Source: Spodoptera frugiperda (Eukaryota; Arthropoda; Insecta; Lepidoptera; Noctuidae). From it: 64,000 nt of DNA. Below the pieces are notes generated by a model. That model was not told the DNA's origin. It worked only from the letters and a program-made list of their open reading frames with translations, and searched no databases. The stretch is taken from contig NC_064218.1 in the NCBI RefSeq assembly GCF_023101765.2, positions 2,108,001-2,172,000 on the forward strand, given 5' to 3'. Below, one piece after another: positions 46,381-56,990 of this stretch (positions are counted from its first letter, which is position 1; the number at the start of each line of letters is the position of its first letter). A program made the position numbers and the translations under genes.

Positions 46381-47664
46381 CCGGTAAACTATGGCAACTT
46401 TACCAGACCCTTGGCAACTTTACCATACTATAGGTATTCGGTATAAACTCATTTATCTAAAAATCTACCCACTAGAATTCTGTTTTGTAATAGTAGTATT
46501 TTTTAGACTTTAAAAGGAAATATTTACTATATTTTGCGTAGACGTAAGACTGCTATTATGCCAGTAATGGCCGTTACAGTGTAGTGCGTGAAAATGTGCT
46601 AAAAGTTAGTAGTACCTAAATTGTGCTCACAGAGCCTAAATTATTTGTCACAGGTGAGTGAAATTTTGATCTTGTATGTATAATATAGTTGGGATTACTG
46701 TTGTAATGTCAGCAATTGCTTTTTCTTTAATTTATTGATAAATAATCGCTTCGGTAATGTTGACACGGGTTAGGTAAAGATGCCACGGCCTGCTTTGTGG
46801 CAACTTTACCTACAGTTAGGGTTGGCAATAAATGTTTTTTTCCTTGTTTGTGTGTATGTAACCATTTTCGAATACCTAAATTTCCCAGCATAATAGTGAA
46901 TATCCTGGATGATAAGTTATAATGTATTTAATAATACCTTTTGTTTTAGAGCCAAAATGGCTCACATGAAACAAAACCGCAGAAAACTCGGAGTTAGACA
47001 ATATAAAAAGTATACGAAAGTAATGTTAAAATTAGCTATGGAGATAGTGAAGTCAAAAAATTAAAAAGTCAAAAGATTAAACATTATTTTGTAGCCTTTT
47101 TTTACAATTTTAAACATAAATACTTAAAATTTTAGAACTTAATTTAGTTTAAAAGGGAACAATATTTATGTCAGATATTTATGCTTTTTTTTACTTTAGG
47201 TTTAAGGTTTATAAATTTTTTTTAAATATACATGTCAATAAAATAATTCTCATTTTTTGACAACCCCGAGCGTAACAAATTATTTGTATGTAAATTACGA
47301 TGAAACCCGTGGCAACTTTCCCGACTGTCTGTGTAGCCGTTATCTTTATAGATTTCCTCATATTGTTTGCATTATAATACGAAGAGGTCCTAGATGAAGC
47401 CCTATGTACCTCAACAACTCTTTAATATGCAATACACGATGAATACGGCGCGTAGGTAAAGTTGCCAAAAATTTGGTATCTTTACCCATGTTGTTTTTTC
47501 TTTACTACGGCTAAAGTAAGCGTTTGTATATAATGACGATTACGGTAAAGTGAGCCAGATAGACTACAATTCTAAATATATAGTTTTGGTTTCTATGCGT
47601 CTTATGGTTAAAAATATATTTCGTGTTTTGTTCCAAAATATGGTAAAGTTGCCATGTTTTACGG
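46381..47664 (+). mobile_element. Decayed pogo-like DNA transposon
   Basis: The left end CCGGTAAACTATGGCAACTT... and the reverse of the right end CCGTAAAACATGGCAACTT... are about 25-bp terminal inverted repeats continuing TTACCA. TA dinucleotides flank both ends (46379-46380 and 47665-47666), as for Tc1/mariner/pogo insertions. The GGCAACTTTACC motif also recurs inside, at about 46413 and 46799, with a variant at about 47312 and inverted near 47455. The 1284-bp interior holds only a short psq-like coding remnant, so the copy is non-autonomous. Confidence 0.7.
46957..47064 (+). pseudogene. psq/CENP-B-type helix-turn-helix remnant of a transposase
   Basis: A 35-codon frame includes RRKLGVRQYKKYT, then LKLAMEIVKSKN and a stop. 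The pattern K-x-G-x-R-x-Y-x-x-Y-(T/S), followed about 5 residues later by an L-x-x-A-(M/L)-x-x-V helix, is the start of the pipsqueak-like HTH found in pogo/Tigger transposases. A splice-acceptor-like TTTTGTTTTAG precedes the ATG by 7 bases. The frame stops before the second and third helices and before any DDE catalytic residue, so it is not functional as a transposase. Confidence 0.55.
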
Positions 47665-47760
47665 TATAAGATTTGTATTATTACATAACGACTCCTGTAT
47701 CTTTTAAATAGTCTTTCAGAAGTGCACATTGGTATTAGATGTAATATCCACTATAAGCTT

Positions 47761-47985
47761 CGGCGCGTCACATTCCGCGCGCGCCTCAAAAAGCCATCAG
47801 ACCACCCAGATGGGGCCTAGTAGGGCTAATACCTGATCGGGAGCTGCGGACTACCTAGCGGGTTTACCGGGGCCCGGGCTCAAAAAGCAGGAGTTGGAAT
47901 GGGGTAGGTTTTAGTTAGTCTGACACTCCCTCTCGCCTCGCTCAAGGCAGGAAAAGTCATTAGATGATTTATCCTCTCAAAAAGT
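47761..47985 (+). mobile_element. Family A SINE, long copy
   Basis: The longest 5' extension in the window: GCGCGTCACATTCCGCGCGC, CCATCAGACCACCCAGATGG, GGCCTAGTAGGGCTAATACC, then GAGCTGCGGACTACCTAGCG and the A-rich tail. A gap removes part of the AGTCAGTAAGAG block. Confidence 0.8.
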
Positions 47986-48779
47986 TAAATCACATGTATC
48001 ATTACTCTATTGCCCATAAATTAGTCATAAATTCAGACTATTTGCCCAACCCAGGACTTAAACTCGAAATATCTTACTTAACATTCGGATTGACCACCAA
48101 TTGACCAGTGAAGCGGTTAATAATGAAGTTCCTATGTAAAGGTTCCTTTTAGGTTTATTTCAGAGCGTATAAATAAACATGCTATTTGGTATACAAATAT
48201 CATTTCAGAACACACACTACATAACTTCAGTCTCTGCCCACCCAAGTTTCAGGCATTAAGGGTGAATTTTATCAGTGATCACATTAACTTGATTAACGAC
48301 ACAACTCGATGTATGGCAGCAGGTTCTTCAATTAATTGATACGTGTTCCAGTTACGCAGGTTTTGCTCAAGTGTGAGAGAGATGAATAGACTAACAGATA
48401 AGTCTGTCCTTGTCTCGTTAGGCGAAGATTGTTATGCAATAGAGAATGTTAACTAATTTTGTCTTTGTTCATCCATTCATGCATAACAGGGGTTAGTAAA
48501 CCTCATTTCAATGCTTCACGCATATCAATAGTATAGTATCTTTGAGGTATAATTAATACTCGGGAATAGATCCTATATATTGTTTTGGTGGATAACAGAC
48601 TCGACTCAAGGTCACACAACCCACTACAGACTCTTGAACTAGCAAAAAATGGGGCTAACGAGGTTAGGTTTTGACTATACTCTTCCAGCCACGAAGATTT
48701 ATGATCCGCATTTTTAGTTTCAGTACATGTCACTTTTATTCATTCTATTTATTTTCTGTATTTATAATTTAGCTGTACG

Positions 48780-48945
48780 TTTGGCGGTTGGTGCAACGTG
48801 TAGCGGGTTAGATTCCCGCAGGAAGCAACTCTTTGTGTGATCTACAATTGTTGTTCCGGGTCTGGGTGTTATGTGAAATCGTATGTTTGTAAACGCATCC
48901 ACAACACAGGAGAAAATACAACTGTGGAGCAAGGAGTAAAAAAAA
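48780..48945 (+). mobile_element. tRNA-derived SINE C copy
   Basis: GGCGGTTGGTGCAACGTGTA, GCGGGTTAGATTCCCGCAGG and CAACTCTTTGTGTGATCTAC. The B box carries one change (GGTTAGATTCC). Confidence 0.7.
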
Positions 48946-50145
48946 ACCTAGCATAAATCACAAAAGATTTGAATAGTCTTTGCGCTAAAGACACAATATC
49001 TACAATAGAATTCAGCTTTCATTGTTACCAAACCATTCGTTAAAACCGTGCTTATAAAAGTTTACATTCAGAAATTAGACACAATTCAAAAGATTATCAG
49101 ATTACACACACAAAGAACACGAAGTAGCTAAACAAACGTAACAAAATCAAACTCGGTTGAATGTAATGAAATAATAAGCTTCCAAAATTCGAAAATTCCT
49201 TCATCTTCACAAAACAAACTTCTTGGAGCCCGCCTCATAATTATAAGTGAACCAACTCAAACAGAGATAGATGATTTCTACTAAGAAAGTACAACAAAAA
49301 ATATTATTCCAACTTTTCCGTACAATGGGTGAATTCTGAGTTAAACTTTGTCGAATTTACTGAAGAGCTCCATTATTAATTCGTACATCTACAAGTTGCA
49401 AAGGCCATTTTGTTAAAGGAACCTTGTCTTGTTGATTTGGACAAACTTAAATAGGAAGTTTGAGGAGCTAACTCGATACTTATGGCTCATTCATGCTTCC
49501 AACTTGACCGATGTTATTTTCATTGGATGGTCGAATTCGTGTGGTTTGTTAGAAACCAATTCGAACTTTCATACTCAATCGAAGTTGCGGACTCAGTTTG
49601 CAATTATGGGTTTAGAAAATGGAAATGAAATCACTAATTCCAAGCGTTAGCCGATTCAAAAAAAAAAGGAGTAGCTTACATGTTTGTGCGCTATTATCTC
49701 GCGTTTAAACCGATTTTGATGCGAAACTTCACGAAACTACACAACAATAATGTGAACATTATCTCACGATTTTAATGATTGTATTTTCCTAATATAACCT
49801 AAGTATTTTCTCGTAGCAACAAATATACAATACAGAGCCTTGCTTATATAAAAAACACAGAAAAAGCAAACTTGACACGGTACATTTGCTTTCAATATCG
49901 TACTGAAACTACAGCTGAATAACCTTTTACAATAATTCTATTAGCATTCAACTTAACTGAATATTTCAGTGATTCAACGAACTATTCAATATGCAACGAA
50001 AATTATTTTCAAGATATTTATTTTTCAGGCTTACGCGTTATTTTTTAATGACTTTTGTCAGTGACTTTACTCACGTGTCCCAGATCAAAATGTAGTTATT
50101 TCAAAATTGAAATACGTGATGAATACGACATACGCTACGCTGCAT

Positions 50146-50237
50146 GCGAACGCGACGAACGTTACTTTGCGAACTCGACGAACGCTACTCTGCGAACTCG
50201 ACGAACGCTACTCTGCGAACTTGATGAACGGCATTCT
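50146..50237. repeat. 23-bp minisatellite, four units
   Basis: Units begin at 50146, 50169, 50192 and 50215 with GCGAACTCGACGAACGCTAC; the two central units are identical and the outer ones diverged. Confidence 0.9.
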
Positions 50238-50444
50238 CTACTTGCAACCTAAAATAATCTGCAGTACATACTAGTTTTAAAATAGACCAAACGTAGCACA
50301 TTTACTTTTCCAAAATTTAAGAAATAATAATAATGTCATAGGGCAGATATTGTCATTTTATGTCGCATTGCACCATTATGTCTTACGTTGCTTACATTGT
50401 TTAAGCACTTAACTAATCTTCTATATTCTTATGCTTATTATGTA

Positions 50445-50645
50445 GAACTGAAAAATCTGTTTTTTGTTTGTTTATTTGAACTCGCTAATCTCCGGAACTA
50501 CTTGTCCAAATTAAATATTAATTGTTGTGTTGGATAGTCTATTTATCGAGGAAGGTTATATGGTAAAACATAACGCTACAATCAACAAGAGCCGAGCAGA
50601 GCAGGTGAAAGCCGAGTTGCTAGTAATAAACTAAAAGACGAACAT
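50445..50645 (-). repeat. Dispersed repeat J
   Basis: GAACTCGCTAATCTCCGGAA, GTCTATTTATCGAGGAAGGT and GAAAGCCGAGTTGCTAGTAA are the reverse of the J copy at 38085-38214. Confidence 0.5.
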
Positions 50646-51101
50646 CTAATATATAAAATTTTCATCCTCCGAAACGGCTTTCTTCTGTAGGTCTGAGAAT
50701 CGACTACTATCTATTTGCTATAAGTATAAGGCAAAACAACGTTTACCGGATCAGCGAGTATAAGTATAAATTCGCGTCAAAATAAATGCACACTCCAATC
50801 TTTGTTCCCGGTTTACACGAAAGTTGCGTGCATTACAATATTAAGTTGATTATTCAGTTCACTCGTGTGCCATTTCGTTGCGATGCGATATTAGTTCCTT
50901 GGTCACGCGCGAACGTACTCAAATGCGTTAAATCGTGACAGCCACTGTGATTTGGAAATAGAAAATGTTTTTTCCGCAAAGAGGGATGTTGTACACGTAT
51001 TCGTACCTTTATATGTTTTCCCCAATTATATTATTATTATTGTAGTTTTATACGATGTTAGATGTTTAGTGTTGGACGTTTATTTATTATAAGTTTTATT
51101 T

Positions 51102-51252
51102 TCGAGGAGAGAGAATTGGATTACCAATGATTTCTCCCGCCTTGGGCGAGGCGAGAGGGAGTGTCAGACTCTTACTGACTAAAAACTACCCCGTTCCTAC
51201 TCCTGCTTTGAGCCGGAGCCCCGGTAACCCGCTAGATAGTCCGCAGCTCCGG
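51102..51252 (-). mobile_element. Family A SINE copy
   Basis: A clean antisense copy: CCCGCCTTGGGCGAGGCGAG, AGTGTCAGACTCTTACTGAC, GCCGGAGCCCCGGTAACCCG. Confidence 0.82.
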
Positions 51253-51649
51253 TTATATCAAGGCTAAGAAAGACCTTAATCGATGCTTTATTCGTAAAAC
51301 TACATAAAAATAACTCGAATCAAATACCAAAATCATTCCTTTAATCTAAGTGAAGGCGACACAAATTAATTCAATCGAAGTTCCAAAACTAAAATCAGCA
51401 AAATTTCTAATGTATTCGGGAAATTCGGGAACCTTTATTAAAATATCCCCTTTCTCGTACAATCGCCCATTTTATTTGGGCATCCTGGGAAATAGGTGCT
51501 TTGGATTCGGCGCACCGCACAATTTTGCTACTAACTAATTTGCTTGGGCTTATGAACTTTATCAGTGTTTAATTTTAAACTTTAGAAAAGTATTTTTCAC
51601 GTTTAGGACCAGTTAAATGAACTTATTTAGTTTAAGGTTTTACATTCTG

Positions 51650-51782
51650 TTTTTTAAGGGGTAAAATCATCCAATGACTTCTCCCGCCCTGGGCGAGGCG
51701 AGATCCCAGTGTCAGATTCTTACTGAATAAAACCACCCTGTTTCTATTTCTCAGATGGATCAGCCCTACTGAGCCCCATCTG
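51650..51782 (-). mobile_element. Family A SINE, 3' half (interrupted by LINE)
   Basis: Antisense copy, internally deleted after CCACCCTGTTTCTA. It reaches CAGCCCTACTGAGCCCCATC-TG and then breaks off at 51782, where the LINE begins. The other half resumes after the LINE. Confidence 0.75.
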
Positions 51783-52320
51783 AGCTTGAGGAAGATGGCG
51801 CTGCCGTCGCGTAAACAATTTGTCCGTGTCGAAAGTTTTTAAAAATCGTTTTTAATTAGAATTTACCAGTGAATAACCGCATAAATGTGCTGAAGTGAAT
51901 ATTTGCTCACAAATAAGCAGTACAAGTGTTATCTACAAGTAATATTTAGATTTTTAAAAGTAAAGTAAAACCGGCAAGTGACAGTGAACTTTTAACAAAT
52001 AACAGTGAAATAGAACTATTTTGAAACGATATTGGACATAATATCACCATACGAAACCAGTGAACATTGTGTGACTTATCGGCAGTTTAATTTATTCCAT
52101 TTAAGTGATAAAATAAATATAAGGACGGTTAATTTTCTCATTTTTTGAAATTCGCGCATTCGTAGCGCCTCGGGTGGCGACCAGCTGAACTACACTAAAG
52201 CTGTGATTTAAAACAACGCCATCTATATATACGATGGCAAATTAACTCACACACCAACTATCGATATACCCGCGCTACAAAATCTATAAGTTCCTAACTA
52301 CTGCCTCAAATATCCACAAG

Positions 52321-53499
52321 ATGGCGCTCTGTGCAGGTTGTAAACAATTGATACCTGATAAAATTAATCTTATTTGTTCACTATGCTATGAAAATTACGA
52401 TCTGGAATGTGCTAACATCACAGAAAAACAATACAACAGTCTCACTAACGAGATGAAACTAAAATGGGAATGTCAAGAATGCAGATGCAAAAAACCCAAA
52501 AATAATAACAACAGTACACCTGCACGACCTCAACTTTGTCTCCCTCGCAACAGTACCCCAGAGACATTCGTTACAGTGAGGAGGAAACCGAGTCAATCAC
52601 AACATAATGATACTACATGCTCAGAAGATACAACTATTTTTGGAAACACAATTAATGGTGAAACACACGCAGAACCAGGACTACAAGCACAAATAACATT
52701 ACAAAGCTTAAGTGATTTAATATCCTCGAAGTTGAAGGAAAATAATAGCTCTATAATAACAGAAATACAAAATACTATACAAAAAGAAATTAACTTAGCT
52801 ATCCTTAAATTAAGAGAAGACGTGAAGAAAGAAACTGACTTCCTGCTTGAACAGAACCACCAACGAAAATCAGAGATAGAAACGTTAAATACTAAGATAG
52901 AAGACTTAAGAAAAGAAACTGAGCTGCTACAATCAGAAATAAAAATACTATCGAATAAAACATATACAACAAAAACCACAACTGAGAACAACATGAAAAA
53001 AATAGTACTCTACGGTCTCCCAGAAATTTACAAAGAATCTGAAAATGAACTCGACTCTCGAATTTTAAACGTATTCCGTGACATTCTGCAGGTTGACCTG
53101 TTAGGATATATTGAAGATACACATAGGATTGGAAAATACAAAAATAATACCCGACCTCTTGTTATAGAACTGATAAGCAAAAGAATGACGAAATATTTAG
53201 TACAACATAACCGATACTTCCGTGGCACTGGACTCCACGTTTCCGAATTCCTCGATGAAGAAGCACTGAAAGAGAGACATATAATGCGAGGAAAAATGCT
53301 AACAGCCCGTAAGGAAGGACATTATGCTATCATCAAAAACAATCAACTGTACATAGAAGGAGAGCAAATAAATTGCAACATTAACTCAGAAATACACACC
53401 AATAATAACAATATAAGCGAAGACCCAATGTTTCATGACAACAAAAATGAAAGAAGCAAGACTTTTCGAACCAATCGATCAACATTTCGAGACGATTAA
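52321..53499 (+). CDS. LINE ORF1: PHD-type finger, coiled coil and RRM-like RNA-binding protein
   Basis: 392 residues. Residues 4-54 form a PHD-like zinc finger: C4, C7, C19, C22, C30, W49, C51 and C54, with the position of the usual His (Y-H-x-x-C) occupied by D27. A Ser/Thr/Asn-rich linker follows. Residues about 120-220 are a charged, heptad-like coiled coil (KSEIETLNTKIEDLRKE and neighbours). From about 225 (KKIVLYGLPE) to 350 there is the L1-ORF1-type RRM plus C-terminal domain, including DTHRIGK and the RPLVIEL block. ORF1 proteins bind the element RNA and form trimeric or multimeric particles. The start at 52321 is preceded by CAAG and is the first ATG of the frame. The last 65 nt overlap ORF2 in another frame. 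Confidence 0.85.
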   Translation: MALCAGCKQLIPDKINLICSLCYENYDLECANITEKQYNSLTNEMKLKWECQECRCKKPKNNNNSTPARPQLCLPRNSTPETFVTVRRKPSQSQHNDTTCSEDTTIFGNTINGETHAEPGLQAQITLQSLSDLISSKLKENNSSIITEIQNTIQKEINLAILKLREDVKKETDFLLEQNHQRKSEIETLNTKIEDLRKETELLQSEIKILSNKTYTTKTTTENNMKKIVLYGLPEIYKESENELDSRILNVFRDILQVDLLGYIEDTHRIGKYKNNTRPLVIELISKRMTKYLVQHNRYFRGTGLHVSEFLDEEALKERHIMRGKMLTARKEGHYAIIKNNQLYIEGEQINCNINSEIHTNNNNISEDPMFHDNKNERSKTFRTNRSTFRDD

Positions 53500-56035
53500 A
53501 TCGAAGGAATTACCACAAAATGAAACAACCGATCAACAATTCACAATAATGTTCCAGAACATACAAAGTATATATAATAAACAACACATAATAGAAGCAT
53601 TTATAAACCAGACCCAGGAATATCAAGCAATATGTATGACCGAAACATGGCTCACACAAGAAAAACTTGATTTAATTAGCTTCACTGGATACAAAGTGGC
53701 TGCCTCGTACTGCAGGAAAAACCACGGAGGTGGCGGCACCTGCATCCTACTAAAAGAAGATATAGACTGTATAGAAAAAAACGATATTACGAGAATGACC
53801 ATTGAGTATATTGTAGAAGTCTGCGCAATCGAACTAGTCAATGAAAACATATTATTAGTTACTTTATACTGGAATAGAAGAGATGAAGACGTATTTTACA
53901 TCCAATTAAACAAAATACTAACCCACATTAACAAAAAATATTCTAAGTATAACATCATACTCGGGGGTGACTTTAACATTGATGTACAACAAAATAATAT
54001 AAAAACAAAAAACCTCTTAGACTTTATGTCTGAATTCAATTTTACACAACACATAAAACAACCTACACGTATAACAAATAATTCATCAACCTGTATAGAT
54101 TTAATTTTTACAAATTTCAATAAAAAATATTCAAACACGTCAGTCGAAGAACTAGGGTTTTCAGACCACTGTAGCACAATAATTAGTCTTAAAATACCAC
54201 AATTTCAAAATCAAAATCAAAACAAAACTTACCTCGTCAAAAAACGATTATATAATAAGAAGAACATAAACTTATTTAAATCTGCACTACAGTCAATAAA
54301 CTGGAGCGATTACATTGTACCTAATAATAATATAAACCAAAACTATGAAGCTTTTAATAATATACTAACTACTACACTAAATAAAACTATACCAAAGAGA
54401 AACATTCAATTAAAAATGTGCCATAAAAAATTCTGGTTAACTAAAGGAATTAAACTTGCATGCAAAAATAAGAGACTATTAAAAATACTTTATCTAAAAT
54501 CTAATAATCTAGTCATTAAAAAATACTATAAAAAATATGAAAAAATACTAAAGCGGTCAATAATTACTGCTAAAAAATTACAATACATAAATAAAATTAA
54601 AAAATCACAAAATAAAATTAAAACTATGTGGGCTATGATAAAAGAACGCACAAATAAAAAACCTAAAGCTGAAAAGAAAAATATTCAATTAAAAATAAAT
54701 AATGTACTTAATAGTGAACCTAAGCAAATAGTTAATATCTTTAACAATTTCTTTGCATCAATTGGCAATGAACCTATAAACCTAACCAATATTCAATCCT
54801 GCGATCTGCCCGAATCTCAACAGTTAGAAAACACATTCTTCCTTAGACCAGTAGACTACCGTGAAACCAACAAATTAATAAAACATTTAAAAAACAAGAA
54901 TAGTCATGGAATAGATGAAATACCCCCATCCCTAGTTAAACATTGCGCTGATGAACTCACTCCACCACTTTGTGTATTAATAAACCAGTCTTTTGAAGAA
55001 GGTGCATTCCCTGATCTCCTAAAAAAAGCTATCATAAAACCGATTTACAAGAAAAATTCAAAAACCGACCCCAGCAACTACCGCCCCATTGCACTCTTGC
55101 CGACAACATCCAAAATTTTCGAAAAAGCCATGTGCGACCGGGTTTATAGCTTCTGCGAGAGATTTAAAATTTTTGATGAGGGTCAAAATGGATTCCGAAA
55201 ACAAAGATCAACAACACTGGCAGTTTACAAGTACATGCAGGAAATAATCAATATCTTAAACGATAAAAAATACGCAGTAGGTGTACTGCTTGATATGACT
55301 AAGGCGTATGATAGAGTTAAATTTAATATATTATTAGATAAATTATACAAAATAGGAATCCGCGGAGTCACTCATCAATGGTTTCAGTCATACCTTAAGG
55401 ACAGAGAACAATATGTAGAAATTGAATATTATAACCAAGATAATAACGAAATAGCTAATATAAGATCAGATAGACAAATCCTAAACTCATCAATACCACA
55501 AGGCAGCGTTATTGGATGTTTATTATTCCTTATATATATCAACGACCTTCCAAAAATTATGAATGAACCTTGTGTACTATTCGCTGATGACGTCTCCCTT
55601 CTTACTTCCTGCCGTAACGAAACTGAAATAAATACACAACTACAAACTATACTCAATAAAACTACAGAATGGATGAATCAACATAACTTACAAATAAACT
55701 ACAAAAAAACAAAAATTATGACCTTTTATCCCTACCAAAAATCCCCAATAACAATTAACTTCTCTACTAATAATATAAAAATAGACGTTGTCGACGACTT
55801 CACGCTTCTTGGACTTACAATAGACACTCATATCAACTGGAAGACACACATCCAAAACATTAAATCCAAGATTTCCAAATTCACTTACGCTTTTCGAGAA
55901 TTAAAAATAACCACAGACCTACCAACTGCATTGGGTGCTTATTATGCTTACGCCCACTCCCGACTTAGCTACGGCATCATCATGTGGGGTAACAGCACTG
56001 ACGCACCATCACTCTTCATACAACAAAAAAACTAA
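53435..56035 (+). CDS. LINE ORF2: APE-type endonuclease and reverse transcriptase (C-terminus frameshifted)
   Basis: 866 residues up to the premature stop. Endonuclease, about residues 36-255: N42 (FQNIQS), E70 (MTETWL), D179/N181 (GGDFNID), D222 (CIDLIF) and D244/H245 (SDH), all the expected catalytic positions. Reverse transcriptase, about 480-770: SHGIDEIPPSLV, PIYKKNSKTDP-SNYRPIALL, D620 (LLDMTKAYD), IPQGSVIGCLLF, and the catalytic FADD at 716-719. The thumb and C-terminal region begin at about 780. The enzyme nicks target DNA and primes reverse transcription there. The frame opens inside ORF1 (ATG at 53435, 65-nt overlap); the true initiation codon is uncertain, since translation may re-initiate near the ORF1 stop. 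It ends early at a run of seven A (56027-56033). Confidence 0.85.
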   Translation: MTTKMKEARLFEPIDQHFETIKSKELPQNETTDQQFTIMFQNIQSIYNKQHIIEAFINQTQEYQAICMTETWLTQEKLDLISFTGYKVAASYCRKNHGGGGTCILLKEDIDCIEKNDITRMTIEYIVEVCAIELVNENILLVTLYWNRRDEDVFYIQLNKILTHINKKYSKYNIILGGDFNIDVQQNNIKTKNLLDFMSEFNFTQHIKQPTRITNNSSTCIDLIFTNFNKKYSNTSVEELGFSDHCSTIISLKIPQFQNQNQNKTYLVKKRLYNKKNINLFKSALQSINWSDYIVPNNNINQNYEAFNNILTTTLNKTIPKRNIQLKMCHKKFWLTKGIKLACKNKRLLKILYLKSNNLVIKKYYKKYEKILKRSIITAKKLQYINKIKKSQNKIKTMWAMIKERTNKKPKAEKKNIQLKINNVLNSEPKQIVNIFNNFFASIGNEPINLTNIQSCDLPESQQLENTFFLRPVDYRETNKLIKHLKNKNSHGIDEIPPSLVKHCADELTPPLCVLINQSFEEGAFPDLLKKAIIKPIYKKNSKTDPSNYRPIALLPTTSKIFEKAMCDRVYSFCERFKIFDEGQNGFRKQRSTTLAVYKYMQEIINILNDKKYAVGVLLDMTKAYDRVKFNILLDKLYKIGIRGVTHQWFQSYLKDREQYVEIEYYNQDNNEIANIRSDRQILNSSIPQGSVIGCLLFLIYINDLPKIMNEPCVLFADDVSLLTSCRNETEINTQLQTILNKTTEWMNQHNLQINYKKTKIMTFYPYQKSPITINFSTNNIKIDVVDDFTLLGLTIDTHINWKTHIQNIKSKISKFTYAFRELKITTDLPTALGAYYAYAHSRLSYGIIMWGNSTDAPSLFIQQKN

Positions 56036-56418
56036 TCCGAATACTTACAAACATTGAACAAACAGACAGTTGTAAACCCTATTTCCAAAAACATAAAATA
56101 CTTACGTTACCATGCATTTATATTCTAGAAATATGTAAATTCGTTAGGAGATACTCTACCTTCTTTACAAAGCGCGGAGACAGACACACAAATAGATCAC
56201 TAAGACACAAAAACATGCTTATGCTACCTACATCCAACATGACACTACACTCAAATAGCCCATATGTAATGTGCATCAAAATATATAATAAATTACCCAA
56301 CAAAATAAAAGATGAGCCTAGCTACACGAAGTTCCTAAACACCCTAAAGCAAATATTAATTAATAAAGCCTACTACACGATCAGTGAATATCTTGCGGAT
56401 AAACAAATAAACAAATAA
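56036..56418 (+). pseudogene. LINE ORF2 C-terminal part, displaced by a frameshift
   Basis: Another forward frame continues without a stop from the A run to TAA at 56418. It includes LIRILTNIEQTDSCKPYF, then ILEICKF, and MCIKIYNKLPNKIK followed by FLNTLKQILINKAYYT. These are typical of the C-terminal tail of CR1/Jockey reverse transcriptases (the I-Y-N-x-L-P-x-x-I block). A one-base length change in the A run separates it from the main frame. Confidence 0.8.
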
Positions 56419-56447
56419 CATGAAAATATTGATTATAAATAATTATC

Positions 56448-56481
56448 AGGTGTTTGTTAATAATCATATTAACAAACACCT
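56448..56481 (+). other. Perfect 14-bp hairpin in the LINE 3' untranslated region
   Basis: AGGTGTTTGTTAAT (56448-56461), a loop AATCAT, and ATTAACAAACACCT (56468-56481), 30 bases after the ORF2 stop. Confidence 0.85.
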
Positions 56482-56944
56482 TTTCCTGCTAAAACCCATA
56501 CATATAATACATATAACATATAATACAAATATAATGAATAATATATAAATACGTAATACATATAAAAGTCGCTTAAATATATAAAAAAATTAACAACAAA
56601 ATATTCAGTTGTAACAAAAAATTATAAAATATTCAATACAATCACAAATATAAATAATACAATAAAATAAATATAATAAATTTAGAACGGATAAACTAAT
56701 AAAATAATGTACAAAAATATACTTATATGTAAACACCTACTAAAAATACAAACATAATAACAATAGTACCTATACATACATTGAAAAGGAATATGAATAC
56801 TTGAGTATAAACAAATAATTCTATACTTATATACAACGCCTTCCTCTCTTCTAATTTACTATTTGCTGTGCCCATCAGGGTCCACGATTGCTACCATGTT
56901 ATTTATATTACCATCTTATCTTTACATTGTGGATTTGCAATAAA

Positions 56945-56990
56945 GAATTATGAATTATGAATTATGAATTATGAATTATGAATTATGAAT
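56945..56990 (+). repeat. LINE 3'-terminal heptamer array
   Basis: Six perfect GAATTAT units and a partial GAAT, ending at the LINE/SINE junction. Confidence 0.9.

Larger units (their letters stand above)
47986..51782. other. Region between the pogo-like element and the LINE: repeats only
   Basis: Contains SINE C (48780-48945), a 23-bp minisatellite (50146-50237), repeat J (50445-50645) and two antisense family A SINEs. No coding region is recognised. Confidence 0.5.
51783..56988 (+). mobile_element. CR1-like non-LTR retrotransposon (LINE), near full length
   Basis: About 5.2 kb. It has a 538-base 5' untranslated region, ORF1 (PHD-type finger, coiled coil, RRM-like), overlapping ORF2 (APE-type endonuclease and reverse transcriptase), a 3' untranslated region with a strong hairpin, and a terminal array of six GAATTAT heptamers (56945-56986). 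A short tandem-repeat 3' end instead of poly(A) and a PHD-type ORF1 point to the CR1 group of the Jockey superfamily; I recognise similar elements in moths. The sequence is AT-rich, with Asn/Lys/Ile-rich coding. It is a likely young copy: ORF1 is open and ORF2 has a single visible break. Confidence 0.88.

Noticed and set aside
56945..56990. Telomere-like repeat array
   Set aside because: The GAATTAT heptamers are the 3' end of the CR1-like LINE; the insect telomere repeat TTAGG is not seen in tandem here.
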